Shown here in pieces: positions 33,991 to 43,300 of a stretch of DNA of 64,000 nt; positions within the stretch are counted from its first letter, which is position 1, and each line of letters opens with the position of its first letter. The notes below the pieces were generated by a model. The model did not search any database and was not told where the DNA came from. It saw only the letters and a program-made list of their open reading frames with translations. Position numbers and translations under genes: made by a program. This DNA comes from Pedobacter foliorum (GTDB lineage: Bacteria; Bacteroidota; Bacteroidia; Sphingobacteriales; Sphingobacteriaceae), in NCBI RefSeq assembly GCF_013266735.1, contig NZ_JABSNU010000005.1:310001-374000 (forward strand). Direction: 5' to 3'.

Positions 33991-35559
33991 TTGAGCTTAT
34001 CATTCAATTATATAGATTACATAATTTTGGGGCTATACGCTTCAGCATTAATTTTTATTGGCTTTCGTTCCGGTAAAAAGGAGAAAAATCAGGAAGATAT
34101 ATTTTTGGGTGGAAGGACTTTAAAGTGGTGGCAAATTGGTTTCTCTATGTTTAGTGCCAATGCCGGGCCTATTATGTTAATCGGTTTTGCAGGGGTGGGC
34201 TTTTCGCATGGTATTGTTGGCAGTAATTTCGAATTGCTGGCCTGGATATTTTTAATGCTGCTGGGGATGGTTTTTTTACCCTATTACTTAAAAGCCAAAA
34301 TAAGTACTATCCCACAGTTTTTGTTGATTCGCTTTGGTAAACGATCCTATAATTTTCTGGTTATATACAGTCTGATTTCAATTTTGGTGGTATGGTTAGG
34401 GAGTGCCTTGTACGCTGGTGGGCTTTTAATTTCCGGAATATTTGGTTGTTCTTTGTTTACAGCACTCATCATTATTGCTTTAATTGCAACTAGTTTTACA
34501 GCCATTGGAGGACTAAAAGCTGTAGTTCGTACCGGAGTTTTTCAGTCTATCATTATTATAGTTTCTTCGATACTGCTTACTTTTTTGGGATTTCAGAAAA
34601 TTGGTGGTTTAGATTCGTTGGTTAGCCAAACGCCCGCCTCTTATTGGAAGTTGTTTTTGCCGGCGTCAAACCCGGAGTATTCCTGGCTGGCTATTGTTTT
34701 AGGTTATCCGGTTGTGGCCATTTATTATTGGTGTGCCGATCAAACTATTGTGCAAAAAGTACTAGCGGCAGAGAACTTAAAAGAAGGGCAATATGGAGCG
34801 TTGTTTCTTGGAGTACTTAAAATCATAATGCCGTTAATATTTATTGTACCGGGTATAATGTGCTACGTTTTGTTTAAAGATATAGCACAACCTGATAATG
34901 CCTACATAACCATGATTAAAGAATTAATGCCTCATGGTTTGCTAGGCTTAAGCATTGCTGCATTAATAGCGTCATTGATTGATACAGTATCTTCCAGTTT
35001 AAATTCTTTTTGTACCGTATTTACATTGGATGTTGTTCCGCAGGTTAAAGAGCTTAACCAAAAACAACAAGTAAAAATGGGAAGATGGATTACCATTATT
35101 GCAGCAATAATGGGGGTAGGTATTGCGATGGCTTTCTCTTATTCTGGAAAAAACTTTTTTGAATTAAGTCAAGGTTTGGTTTCTATACTTGCGCCACCAT
35201 TATCTGTTGTTTTCCTTGCAGGAATTATGTGGAAACGTGTGAATAGCATTTCGGTAGAAATAGTTCTTTATGGTGGTGGGTTGGTTTGCTTAATACTTGG
35301 TGCATGTCATGTATTAAACTATCCTTACAAAGGCTATTGGCCGCATTTCCTTTTGCTCTCATTTTATATTTTCGTAGCGTTAAGTATTTTAATTGTAGTA
35401 GTCACATTAGTGACAAAACCTGCCGTAAACCCGGTAATACCTTCACTTCTTGAGTCGAAAAATAAGCCAGTAGAGGAAGAACATAATTCCAGACCTATTT
35501 GGTTAGCCTGGTTAGGATTGGCATCCGTAATGATTTTAATTTATTTACTTTTTAACTAA
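33991..35559 (+). CDS. Sodium:solute symporter family sugar transporter (TTG start)
   Basis: A 522-residue inner-membrane protein with about 14 hydrophobic segments. It begins 'FNYIDYIILGLYASALIFIGFRSG' and contains 'DIFLGGRTLKWWQIGFSMFSANAG', the sodium-site region typical of SSS transporters such as SglT; 'YYWCADQTIVQKVLAAENLKEGQYGA' is another family signature. No ATG occurs in frame between the upstream stop (33955) and the conserved N-terminus, so the TTG at 33991 is the only reasonable start. It follows the enolase-family gene by 14 bp and precedes the mutarotase by 7 bp. It presumably imports a monosaccharide or sugar acid released in the periplasm. Confidence 0.92.
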   Translation: MSLSFNYIDYIILGLYASALIFIGFRSGKKEKNQEDIFLGGRTLKWWQIGFSMFSANAGPIMLIGFAGVGFSHGIVGSNFELLAWIFLMLLGMVFLPYYLKAKISTIPQFLLIRFGKRSYNFLVIYSLISILVVWLGSALYAGGLLISGIFGCSLFTALIIIALIATSFTAIGGLKAVVRTGVFQSIIIIVSSILLTFLGFQKIGGLDSLVSQTPASYWKLFLPASNPEYSWLAIVLGYPVVAIYYWCADQTIVQKVLAAENLKEGQYGALFLGVLKIIMPLIFIVPGIMCYVLFKDIAQPDNAYITMIKELMPHGLLGLSIAALIASLIDTVSSSLNSFCTVFTLDVVPQVKELNQKQQVKMGRWITIIAAIMGVGIAMAFSYSGKNFFELSQGLVSILAPPLSVVFLAGIMWKRVNSISVEIVLYGGGLVCLILGACHVLNYPYKGYWPHFLLLSFYIFVALSILIVVVTLVTKPAVNPVIPSLLESKNKPVEEEHNSRPIWLAWLGLASVMILIYLLFN

Positions 35560-35566
35560 TATTTTG

Positions 35567-35998
35567 ATGAAAAAAATATTCCTACAACTTGCATTAATAA
35601 TTTTTACGTGTTCTTTTATGATGTGTAGCCCTGCTAATTCTGATCATAAGGAACCAGAACTTGTACAAAAAGTATTTGTGGTAAATACTGTGGACAATGA
35701 TAAAAAACTGAATGAATATTTAGCGTACCATAAGCAAATTTGGCCTGAAGTAGAAGCTGGATTTAAAAAGGCAGGCTATAAAAGTATCACGCTTTATCGT
35801 TTCAACGACCTTATAGTTATGGCTATTATGGTGCCTAAAGATGCGGATTTAAATGAAATGGGAAAGTTGGCTGAGTCTTATAGCCCTCGCTGTGTGGAAT
35901 GGAATAAATTAATGAATACTTACCAAAAAGGAGTTAATGGTACTTCTGAAGGACAAAAGTGGGTTGAGGTAACTCCTTTTTACAGTTTTAAGCAGTAA
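35567..35998 (+). CDS. L-rhamnose mutarotase-family (DUF718) protein, exported lipoprotein
   Basis: A 143-residue protein with a lipoprotein signal peptide (FMMC, Cys20); ATG 35567 is preferred over the TTG just before it. The mature part is a small ferredoxin-like alpha/beta domain with the family pattern 'YLAYHKQIWPEVEAGFKKAGYKSITLYRF', matching the 'H..IWPE....L..AGI..YSI' motif of RhaM mutarotases, which interconvert alpha and beta anomers of L-rhamnose or related sugars. The known enzymes are cytosolic; an exported version beside a symporter could supply the correct anomer for import. Its 3' end overlaps the convergent AraC gene by 11 bp. Confidence 0.85.
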   Translation: MKKIFLQLALIIFTCSFMMCSPANSDHKEPELVQKVFVVNTVDNDKKLNEYLAYHKQIWPEVEAGFKKAGYKSITLYRFNDLIVMAIMVPKDADLNEMGKLAESYSPRCVEWNKLMNTYQKGVNGTSEGQKWVEVTPFYSFKQ

Positions 35999-36854
35999 TT
36001 TTATATTGCTTAATAAAGTCTCTTGGAGATAAACCTTTTACTTCTTTAAAGTGCTTATTGAAATTAGAGATGTTGTTATAACCACTTATGTAGCAGGTTT
36101 CTGTTACATTGTGGTTACCCTCCATTAGCAACTTAGCCGCATGGCCAACCCTTATTTCTTTTATAAATTCAACTAAAGTCCTGTTGGTTTTTAGTTTAAA
36201 GAATCTGCAGAAAGCGGCTGTTGACATCGGAATGATTGAAGCAACATCCTGCAAAGAAATATCTTCTTTGAAATTCTTGAAGATATAATCAAATACACGG
36301 TTGATCTTGGCTGCTTCATTCGAATTATCGATGATATTAAATGAAGGGGATGACAGTGTTCTAGCGGAATTGGATTGTGCCAAAACATCTAAAAGCTGGA
36401 GCATTAATGCTGCGCGCGACAATCCTGTTTCAAATAACATTTGGTTCAGAATCAATTTTGCTCTTCCAACTGTAGGGCCGGAAAATAAAACACCTTTTGA
36501 AGCATTTTCGAAAAGCTGGTTTAGATGAGTTGCTTCTGGTTTAGCTAGTAAATCTTTTCCTAAAAAATCCGGAAAAAAATGCACTACAACCGCATGAGGT
36601 TGTACACTTTCATCTAAAGTATTATAATATTGCCAGCAATGTGGTAAATAGCTTCCCAGAAGAACCAGTTCTGTGCCGTTAAAATCTTCGATATGGTCAC
36701 CAACAAAGCGTTTGCCAAAACAGTTCTCAATTAATGCGATTTCAAAATTAACATGAGACTTTAATGAGGTATACTTTTTTACTTCCAAAATTTCTGATCG
36801 CACAGTAAATGATTGGTCATGCGGAAAGGTGAAATTCTCGTAGATGTATTGCAT
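35988..36854 (-). CDS. AraC-family transcriptional regulator (divergent)
   Basis: A 288-residue protein: an N-terminal cupin-type ligand domain (~15-140, 'VGDHIEDFNGTELVLLGSYLPHCWQYYN') and a C-terminal AraC DNA-binding domain (~185-285, 'ISLQDVASIIPMSTAAFCRFFKLKTNRTLVEFIKEIRVGHAAKLL' and 'NVTETCYISGYNNISNFNKHFKEVKGLSPRDF'). It is transcribed away from the DFDG copy 2 gene across a 342-bp intergenic region, so it may control both itself and that cassette. It is the second AraC regulator in PUL B, next to the second copy of the paired hydrolases. The ligand is unknown. Confidence 0.94.
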   Translation of the reverse strand: MQYIYENFTFPHDQSFTVRSEILEVKKYTSLKSHVNFEIALIENCFGKRFVGDHIEDFNGTELVLLGSYLPHCWQYYNTLDESVQPHAVVVHFFPDFLGKDLLAKPEATHLNQLFENASKGVLFSGPTVGRAKLILNQMLFETGLSRAALMLQLLDVLAQSNSARTLSSPSFNIIDNSNEAAKINRVFDYIFKNFKEDISLQDVASIIPMSTAAFCRFFKLKTNRTLVEFIKEIRVGHAAKLLMEGNHNVTETCYISGYNNISNFNKHFKEVKGLSPRDFIKQYKITA

Positions 36855-37020
36855 TTTAGTGGTTTATTTGGTTGAATATTTATTACTGACAAAAAAAGTT
36901 CATGCTCTAAATATAGTCTATTCTATATCAGAAATAAAGATTTGAAGCAAAAAAAACATTATAAACGATCAAATTAATAGTAGTTGTAGCTAAAGATTGT
37001 TCAGAAATTTACTGAAAAAC

Positions 37021-37032
37021 GCAATCGATTGC
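37021..37032. promoter_or_regulatory. LacI-type palindrome (candidate operator)
   Basis: GCAATCGATTGC is a perfect 12-bp palindrome with a central CG and fits the half-site pattern GnAAnCG of LacI/GalR-family operators. It lies 165 bp before ATG 37197. No LacI-family gene is in the window, so the binder would have to be encoded elsewhere, or the site belongs to another regulator. Confidence 0.4.
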
Positions 37033-37080
37033 TTTTTTGGATAATAAATCCATTATAAAAACAAAGATGAGCGCTCCAAT

Positions 37081-37117
37081 CATGGCAGGAATTTATTCAG
37101 GCCATGGTTTATTTTTT
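37081..37117 (+). terminator. Hairpin with T-rich tail in the leader of DFDG copy 2
   Basis: CATGGC (37081-37086) pairs with GCCATG (37101-37106), and GAAT (37089-37092) with ATTC (37095-37098); between the two stems lie symmetric AG/AG mismatches. GTTTATTTTTTAAG follows. It looks like an intrinsic terminator 80 bp before the start codon with no gene upstream on the same strand, which suggests leader attenuation. Confidence 0.5.
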
Positions 37118-37196
37118 AAGCGAATAATAAATAAACTTTAATCAAAATAGTAGAATTTTAGATATAAAAACACACAACCGAAATAACCAATCCATT

Positions 37197-39473
37197 ATGA
37201 AACTAAATTTCATTAAAATCGTAATTGCCTTTATTGTTACTACAATTCCAATATCGGTTTTTGCACAGTACAATTTTAGTACTGATTATTTTAAAATCCA
37301 GGTCAACAATAAAGGTTGGATAACCAGTATGAAAAATATCACGACTAAGCCTAATCGTGAATTTAGCCCTACAGATAAGCCTTCACCGGTGATGAGTTTA
37401 TACGATAGTAAAAAGAACGTTTACTACCAGCCAACCAGTGCAACCTATGCCAAGGCCAATCAGACAATGGTGCTTAAATATCCTAATGGTTCGGTTGCCA
37501 AAATCAGTATCGTACCTAAAAAGAAATATTTTAAACTTACGTTGCAGTCGCTCTCGCCACGTAATGGGATTGATGTGATCCAGTGGGGGAACTACCATAC
37601 CAATATTACCAATTTAATGGGTGAAATTATTGGCGTTGCCCGCGACACCAGTAAAACGGTTAACTATGCAATTGGTATGCTTGCCTTGAATGACAAGACA
37701 TTGAGTGGACTAGCTGAAACTGTAGGCGATGCAGCTCCTTTTCAATACATCATACATACACCGGATGCCAAGCGTTTTCCTTTGCCTAAAGAACTTCATG
37801 AAGGACAAATTTTTACTCTTGGTGGAGATGGGATCAGTGATGTTGCTTTTTATGCACACAAAGAGCCATGGTATAGGATTATGTATGGTAATGCAGCTTT
37901 AGTGGACAAAAAAGGCCAGATATCCATTGCTTATCAATCAAGAGACAGGTCTTTTGAAAGAGAAATCTATTTTTCACTTATGCCACTTATGGAGGCTAAT
38001 AAACCAAATCACATACAGGTTCAACCGCTGCCTGTAGATTATATAGGGTCATCCGTAGCCTTGTGGGGAAGTCCGGATAGCACAGCTTTACTGGATGTGA
38101 TTCAAAAAATTGTTTTGGCGGAAAAGCTCCCTCATCCAACCATTAACGGAAAATGGGTAAAAGATCCAGCTGCTTTTGTTCCTGATGCGCTTACTAGTGG
38201 TAATTTAAATGACAGCATTATTTCTTATACATCAAGATTGGGTTTTAAAACAATCAGTTTATATGATCAGGGTTTTATAAAAGCTGATCGTGGCAACCAT
38301 GGTTATATTGATGGAAAGAATTTTGAGAAAAAACCAATAAAATTAACAACAGGAAATGTTTCGCATAAGGAGTTTTCAGAGATGGCAGCTAAACAAGGTA
38401 TTACCATAGGTAGAACTCCTATTACCAATTCTCTAGCCCCAGGCACTATGGATGCCAGTCCAATGCCAAGCGATAGTTTGTGTTATCAGCAAAAACGTTT
38501 GCTGGTAAAAAGTATCAGTGCAACGGACACGATCATTCTTGTTGACGACCCAACACATCTTGATGAGATTGCTAGTTGGGAAGGCCATAGTGCTAATTTA
38601 AATTTGATTAAAATTGGTAAGGAACTTATCCATTATATGGGTGTTTCGAAAGACAAACCTTATCGACTTTTAAATGTAAAGCGTGGATATTGGAAGACCA
38701 CCTCGTCAAATCACGCTAATGGGGATACAATTTATAAACTTCAGGTAACAATTAACTATGGTTATGATGGGCTTATCCCGAATATGCAATTGCAAGACAA
38801 AATAGCCGAGCACTATGCTGAGATTTGTAAAATCAATGGCCTTGCTTATTACGATTTCGATGGACAAGAGTTTTTGTTTAATAACGGACACGGCTATTAT
38901 TCAACCAAACGTTTCTTTGGTAAAATGTTTGAAAAAGCAAAGCAATTAGGTGTCCCATATATCCGTTTTACAGGTGCTACTTTATCTGAAGGGTCATGGC
39001 ATTATCAAAGTATTTGGAATGTTGGAGGTGGAAAGAATTTGTATGATGCGGAAACCCGTGAATGGGGCAGCACTACCAGTCAGGGGAAAGATCTTCGTGA
39101 TGTAACTTATGCTAACTATTTCCCTGTGGGTATGGGTGGTAATTTTCCAATTAATGCCAAATCTAAAGTTGAAGAGTATGAGCATATCCAAGCCATTTCA
39201 GTAGGGGTTGGTACAACATACAGTTTGAAAATAAATCAAAAAGATGTTGAAAGTTGCCCCCAGAAAGACGCTATATTTAAAGCAATAAGAACATGGGAAG
39301 ATGCAAGAGCTGCTAATGCATTTCCAAGTTGGGTAAAAGAACAATTGTCAGACCCTACGCAATCATTTCATTTGGAAACTGTTAACGCCAATAATTGGAA
39401 CTTATACAAGACAAATAGAGACGGTTCGAACAAAAAAATGTTTGTTAAATTAAAAAGAGCTGTTGGGTATTAG
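37197..39473 (+). CDS. Secreted putative glycoside hydrolase, DFDG-motif family (copy 2)
   Basis: A 758-residue protein with a signal peptide (cut near VFAQ, residue ~23), paralogous to the 851-residue protein at 9358 over nearly its whole length. Shared landmarks in the same order are 'NNKGWITSMKNI', 'GNYHTNITNLMGEIIGVARD', 'HEGQIFTLGGDGISDVAFY', 'GKWVKDPAAFVPD', 'KIGKELIHY', 'LAYYDFDGQEF', 'GHGYYSTKRFFGKMFE', 'SEGSWHYQSIWNVGGG' and 'CPQKDAIFKAIRTWED'. DFDG and EGSWHY carry the likely catalytic acids. It lacks the C-terminal beta-sandwich of copy 1. No CAZy family can be named from the sequence alone. The leader includes CA-rich sequence as in copy 1. It is followed 31 bp later by the sugar isomerase gene. 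Confidence 0.6.
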   Translation: MKLNFIKIVIAFIVTTIPISVFAQYNFSTDYFKIQVNNKGWITSMKNITTKPNREFSPTDKPSPVMSLYDSKKNVYYQPTSATYAKANQTMVLKYPNGSVAKISIVPKKKYFKLTLQSLSPRNGIDVIQWGNYHTNITNLMGEIIGVARDTSKTVNYAIGMLALNDKTLSGLAETVGDAAPFQYIIHTPDAKRFPLPKELHEGQIFTLGGDGISDVAFYAHKEPWYRIMYGNAALVDKKGQISIAYQSRDRSFEREIYFSLMPLMEANKPNHIQVQPLPVDYIGSSVALWGSPDSTALLDVIQKIVLAEKLPHPTINGKWVKDPAAFVPDALTSGNLNDSIISYTSRLGFKTISLYDQGFIKADRGNHGYIDGKNFEKKPIKLTTGNVSHKEFSEMAAKQGITIGRTPITNSLAPGTMDASPMPSDSLCYQQKRLLVKSISATDTIILVDDPTHLDEIASWEGHSANLNLIKIGKELIHYMGVSKDKPYRLLNVKRGYWKTTSSNHANGDTIYKLQVTINYGYDGLIPNMQLQDKIAEHYAEICKINGLAYYDFDGQEFLFNNGHGYYSTKRFFGKMFEKAKQLGVPYIRFTGATLSEGSWHYQSIWNVGGGKNLYDAETREWGSTTSQGKDLRDVTYANYFPVGMGGNFPINAKSKVEEYEHIQAISVGVGTTYSLKINQKDVESCPQKDAIFKAIRTWEDARAANAFPSWVKEQLSDPTQSFHLETVNANNWNLYKTNRDGSNKKMFVKLKRAVGY

Positions 39474-39504
39474 TAGCCTTTTGATCTCTTAAATAAAGAA
39501 TGGT

Positions 39505-40332
39505 ATGCAACCAAATAAAATGACCTTACAGTTTTTTTGCCCAAGATGGGGACAGGAACATGAAACTTATGATGCCTTTTGCCGAAAAGTAAAGGAGGCA
39601 GGATACGATGGTATTGAAGCATGGGTTCCTTTTGATGCTGTTGAAAGAGAGGAGCAGGCTAAAGCGCTTGCTAAGTATAATTTACTTTTGATAGGACAGT
39701 ATTATCAATCTTTTGAGAAAAATTTTGAAGAACATAAGTGCAATTACGAAAAGCAATTGCGTAACCTGCTCGAAGCAAATCCGATAAAAATAGACGCACA
39801 AACGGGAAAGGATTATTTCTCGTTTGAAGAGAATAAGGCATTGTTTGATCTGGCGAAGAGTTTATCAACGGAATACAATATTCCGATTGCACACGAAACA
39901 CACCGCAATAAAGCCTTGTTTTCGGCTCATGGTACTAAGGCTATTTTAGAAAAGATTCCTGATTTGCCTATTACTGCCGATTTTTCGCACTGGTGTAATG
40001 TGGCCGAAAGCTTGTTAGCCGATCAGCAGGAAGCCCTTGAATTAGCCTGTACCCATGCAATTCACATTCATGCCAGGGTAGGGTATGAAGAAGGCCCGCA
40101 GGTGAATGACCCACGATCGCCTGAATGGGAACAGCAACTAAATGCACACCTGCAGTGGTGGGATGCTATTTTGAAACATCATCAAAAAAATGGCGCAACC
40201 AACTTAACCATAACTCCGGAGTTTGGTCCTTTTCCTTATATGCCAACTGTACCTTATACACGTGAACCGCTAAGTAGCCAATGGGACATTAATGTATACA
40301 TGATGGAATTATTAAGAAAGCGCTATCAATAA
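39505..40332 (+). CDS. Cytosolic sugar phosphate isomerase/epimerase-like TIM barrel
   Basis: A 275-residue protein with no signal peptide, of the xylose-isomerase-like (AP endonuclease 2) TIM-barrel superfamily. Likely metal ligands are His130/Glu131 in 'IPIAHETHRNK', Asp159 in 'ITADFSHW', His187/His189 in 'AIHIHARVGYEEGPQV' and Glu239 in 'TITPEFGPFPYMP'. Proteins of this kind isomerise or epimerise ketoses or inositols. It is placed between the second DFDG and DGPY secreted hydrolases (31 and 27 bp gaps) and is the only cytosolic enzyme there, so it probably acts on the monosaccharide they release. ATG 39520 is an alternative start. Confidence 0.82.
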   Translation: MQPNKMTLQFFCPRWGQEHETYDAFCRKVKEAGYDGIEAWVPFDAVEREEQAKALAKYNLLLIGQYYQSFEKNFEEHKCNYEKQLRNLLEANPIKIDAQTGKDYFSFEENKALFDLAKSLSTEYNIPIAHETHRNKALFSAHGTKAILEKIPDLPITADFSHWCNVAESLLADQQEALELACTHAIHIHARVGYEEGPQVNDPRSPEWEQQLNAHLQWWDAILKHHQKNGATNLTITPEFGPFPYMPTVPYTREPLSSQWDINVYMMELLRKRYQ

Positions 40333-40359
40333 CCCCGGAAAATAAAGCTAAACACTAAA

Positions 40360-43300
40360 ATGAACTTATTTCTGATTCAAGATTTCAAAAATTTATACAA
40401 GCATGTATGTTGCGTATTTGCAGTACTGCTTCTTTTTAACCAAGCTAAAGCTCAACAGACTGTAGTAGCTCATTATAATATGGGTCGGTCAGGTGCAGTT
40501 ACTTATGCTACTTCTTCCGATGTTTTAATGGATTTGAGTGGCCTTGGTCATGATTTAAAGCGAAATGGCCAACCTGTTTTTTTTGCAGATGCGCCCGCAG
40601 ATAAAAAATTAAACGGCGAGGGAGCGATTTCATTCAAAGACCGGGGTAGTTATAGTATCGCTGATAATTTTGGTAAAGCAGCTACATCATTCGTGCTGGA
40701 AGGCTGGTTTCAGGTAAATAGCCGACAAGGAGCAAATGATAAGGGGAGAAGTATTGGTGTAGCGCTTGCTTATGGCGATGATAAAGAGGGGTACGTTTTA
40801 TCGCAAAAAGAAGATCAGTGGGTGGTGTTGATAGATGGTAAAGAAAATGCCAAGCCTATTGCAAAGGCAACTCCCGGAGAATGGATTCATATAGCTGTAG
40901 TAAATGATGGTAGGGCTGTTTCGGTGCTTGCCAATGGGATAAAAACACTAACAGGTTTACCGGTAGCTAAAACCGTATCTTCTAATTTTTCTATAGGGGC
41001 TCTGGGTAAAGGGAATTACTTTAATGGATTAATATATGAAGTAAGGTTTGCTTCTTTAAATAAAACAAAGTTCGATGTAACCAAGCATCTGTTATTTAAT
41101 GGTAAACAGCTTGCAAAGAAACAAAAACAAGCTACAGATGAGCAGCGTGCATTAATTGCAGCGCTTGAAGCTAATAAATCAATTGTTAAAGTACAATCGT
41201 TCCCAGCTGCGGCTGAAAATTCAAAAGACTGGTTAGTTAGTCAGGTTAAAACACCTGTACAACTGTTGTTACAAAAGGATCCAGGTCAAATGTCGGCAAA
41301 ACTATTACTGACCAATGGTTTGCTTAGTCGCGAGTTTTATGTGGCTGATAATTTAGCCTGTGTAGGGTTTAAAAATGAAAATACAGATGCCCAATATTTG
41401 AGGGCTGTAAAGCCGGAAGCGCGCGTAATGATAGATAGCACCTGGTATGATATAGGTGGATTCAGCGGACAGCCGGAAAAGTCGTATTTATTAGAAAGCT
41501 GGTATAGCAATTTAATAGCTGAGCCTTCAGCATTCCGTTTTACAGGCATTGAGGTAATGCAACCTACAGCGCGCTATTCTTGGCAGCAAAAATACAATGC
41601 TGCACATACGGATTGGCCACCTAAGGGGTTACATGTTTTAATGCATTATAAGGCACCATTGAATAAGAACAACTGGCAAAATACGGTACAGGTTACGGTG
41701 CATTATGAACTGTATGAAGGCATGCCTGTTATTGCCAAATGGTTAACTATCGACAATAATACCAATTCATCTTTTGTTGTTCGTGAAACGGAATGCGAAG
41801 TTTTGGCGGTAAATCAGGATCAGGTAAAACGTATACATGTTGAAAGCGATTATTCTTTTGCATTGGCCAATGCAGATAAAGAAGGATCAGCATTGATGCA
41901 CTATAAAGGAACTCCTCCGGCTTACCAAACAGGAGAAAGTACTACTACATGGAGAACCGATAGTGAATACAATACATGGGCATCACACAATCAGGCGGAG
42001 GACAAATTTCTTGGTTTTCCACATCATAATTTATTGGTAAGCAGAGTGCCTATGGGCCCTTCTGAAACTGTAAAGTCAAAACAACAGTTTACTTCTTTTA
42101 CTACCTTCGAGCTATTACATGATAACGACGATAGAGAACGTCAAAGCCTGGCGCATCGTAAATTCTATAGAAAGCTAGCTCCACAGGTAACGGAGTCTTT
42201 AATTACCGGCGGTATTACTTCGCATGATAAAACGAAGCTTAAAGGCTTTATAGATCAAATGGGAGAATTGGGATTTGAAAGGTTAGATATTATGGCATGG
42301 CCAGGTATTTCTCACGATAACCTGGATACAGGTTATGTTTCTTTATGGAAAGGCATATCATCTTATGCTGCTACTAAAGGAATTGTAATGGGGGGGTATG
42401 AATTGCAGGTTGCCTCAAGAGGAAGAGGGGCTGATGTGGATTGTATTGACCCGATTACCAATAAACCGGGTAGTTTATTCGGGCAGAGTGTTTGTATTGC
42501 AAGTGATTGGCAAGATAAGTACTACTCGAACATGTGGAAATTCTTCGATAAAACAGGTTTAATGACCTATAATATGGATGGCCCTTATCATGGCGACGTG
42601 TGTGCATCAACAACACATCCCCATCATACCAACTTATACGATTCTCAATGGCAACAATGGAAGCAACAGGTACGTGTACTTCACGAACTTCAGCGCCGTA
42701 ACATGTACGTGCCAATTCCCGACTGGTATTTTCTAAATGGACAATCTGCTACAGGTATGGGCTATCGTGAGGCTAGTGCAAATTTAACACCACAACAACA
42801 ATTGCTATTAGGTCGTCAGTATATTTATGATGGTACCTGGCACAAGACCCCGACTATGGGCTGGATGACTTTACAACTGGTTGGTTTTTATACCAATGAT
42901 GCCAGGGTAGGATTAGAGCCATTATCTCAAAATTTGGATAGGTATGAAGTAGGCTTGTTTCAACATTTGGCCAGTGGTTGTCAGTTTACAGTTAGAGGGA
43001 ACAGACTTTACGATACTCCTGAAACAAAAGCAATGGTATCAAAATGGGTGAATTGGTTTAAAGAACACAGAGCCATTCTTACTTCAGATATTATTCATGT
43101 TTCTCGCCCTACAGGTAGAGATTTGGATGCGATGTTACATGCTAACCCAGAACTTGATGAAAAAGGGATGTTAATTGTATTTAATCCTACTGATAAGCCA
43201 ATTACCAAACAAATGAAAGTGCCTCTTTACTATACCGGCTTAAAAGGAAAGGCTAAATTAACAGACCAAAATGGTAAGGAGAGCAATTTGGAACTAAATG

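Larger units (their letters stand above)
36855..37196. other. Divergent regulatory region between AraC and DFDG copy 2
   Basis: No ORF is supported in these 342 bp. The region holds an ATATAG-N6-CTATAT inverted repeat (36911-36928), the palindrome at 37021 and the hairpin at 37081 listed separately. Promoters for both flanking genes must lie here, but no clear TTTG / TAnnTTTG pair was found. Confidence 0.6.

Noticed and set aside
37021..37040. Terminator at GCAATCGATTGC followed by T
   Set aside because: The palindrome has no loop, so it cannot form a stable hairpin in RNA; an operator is a better reading.
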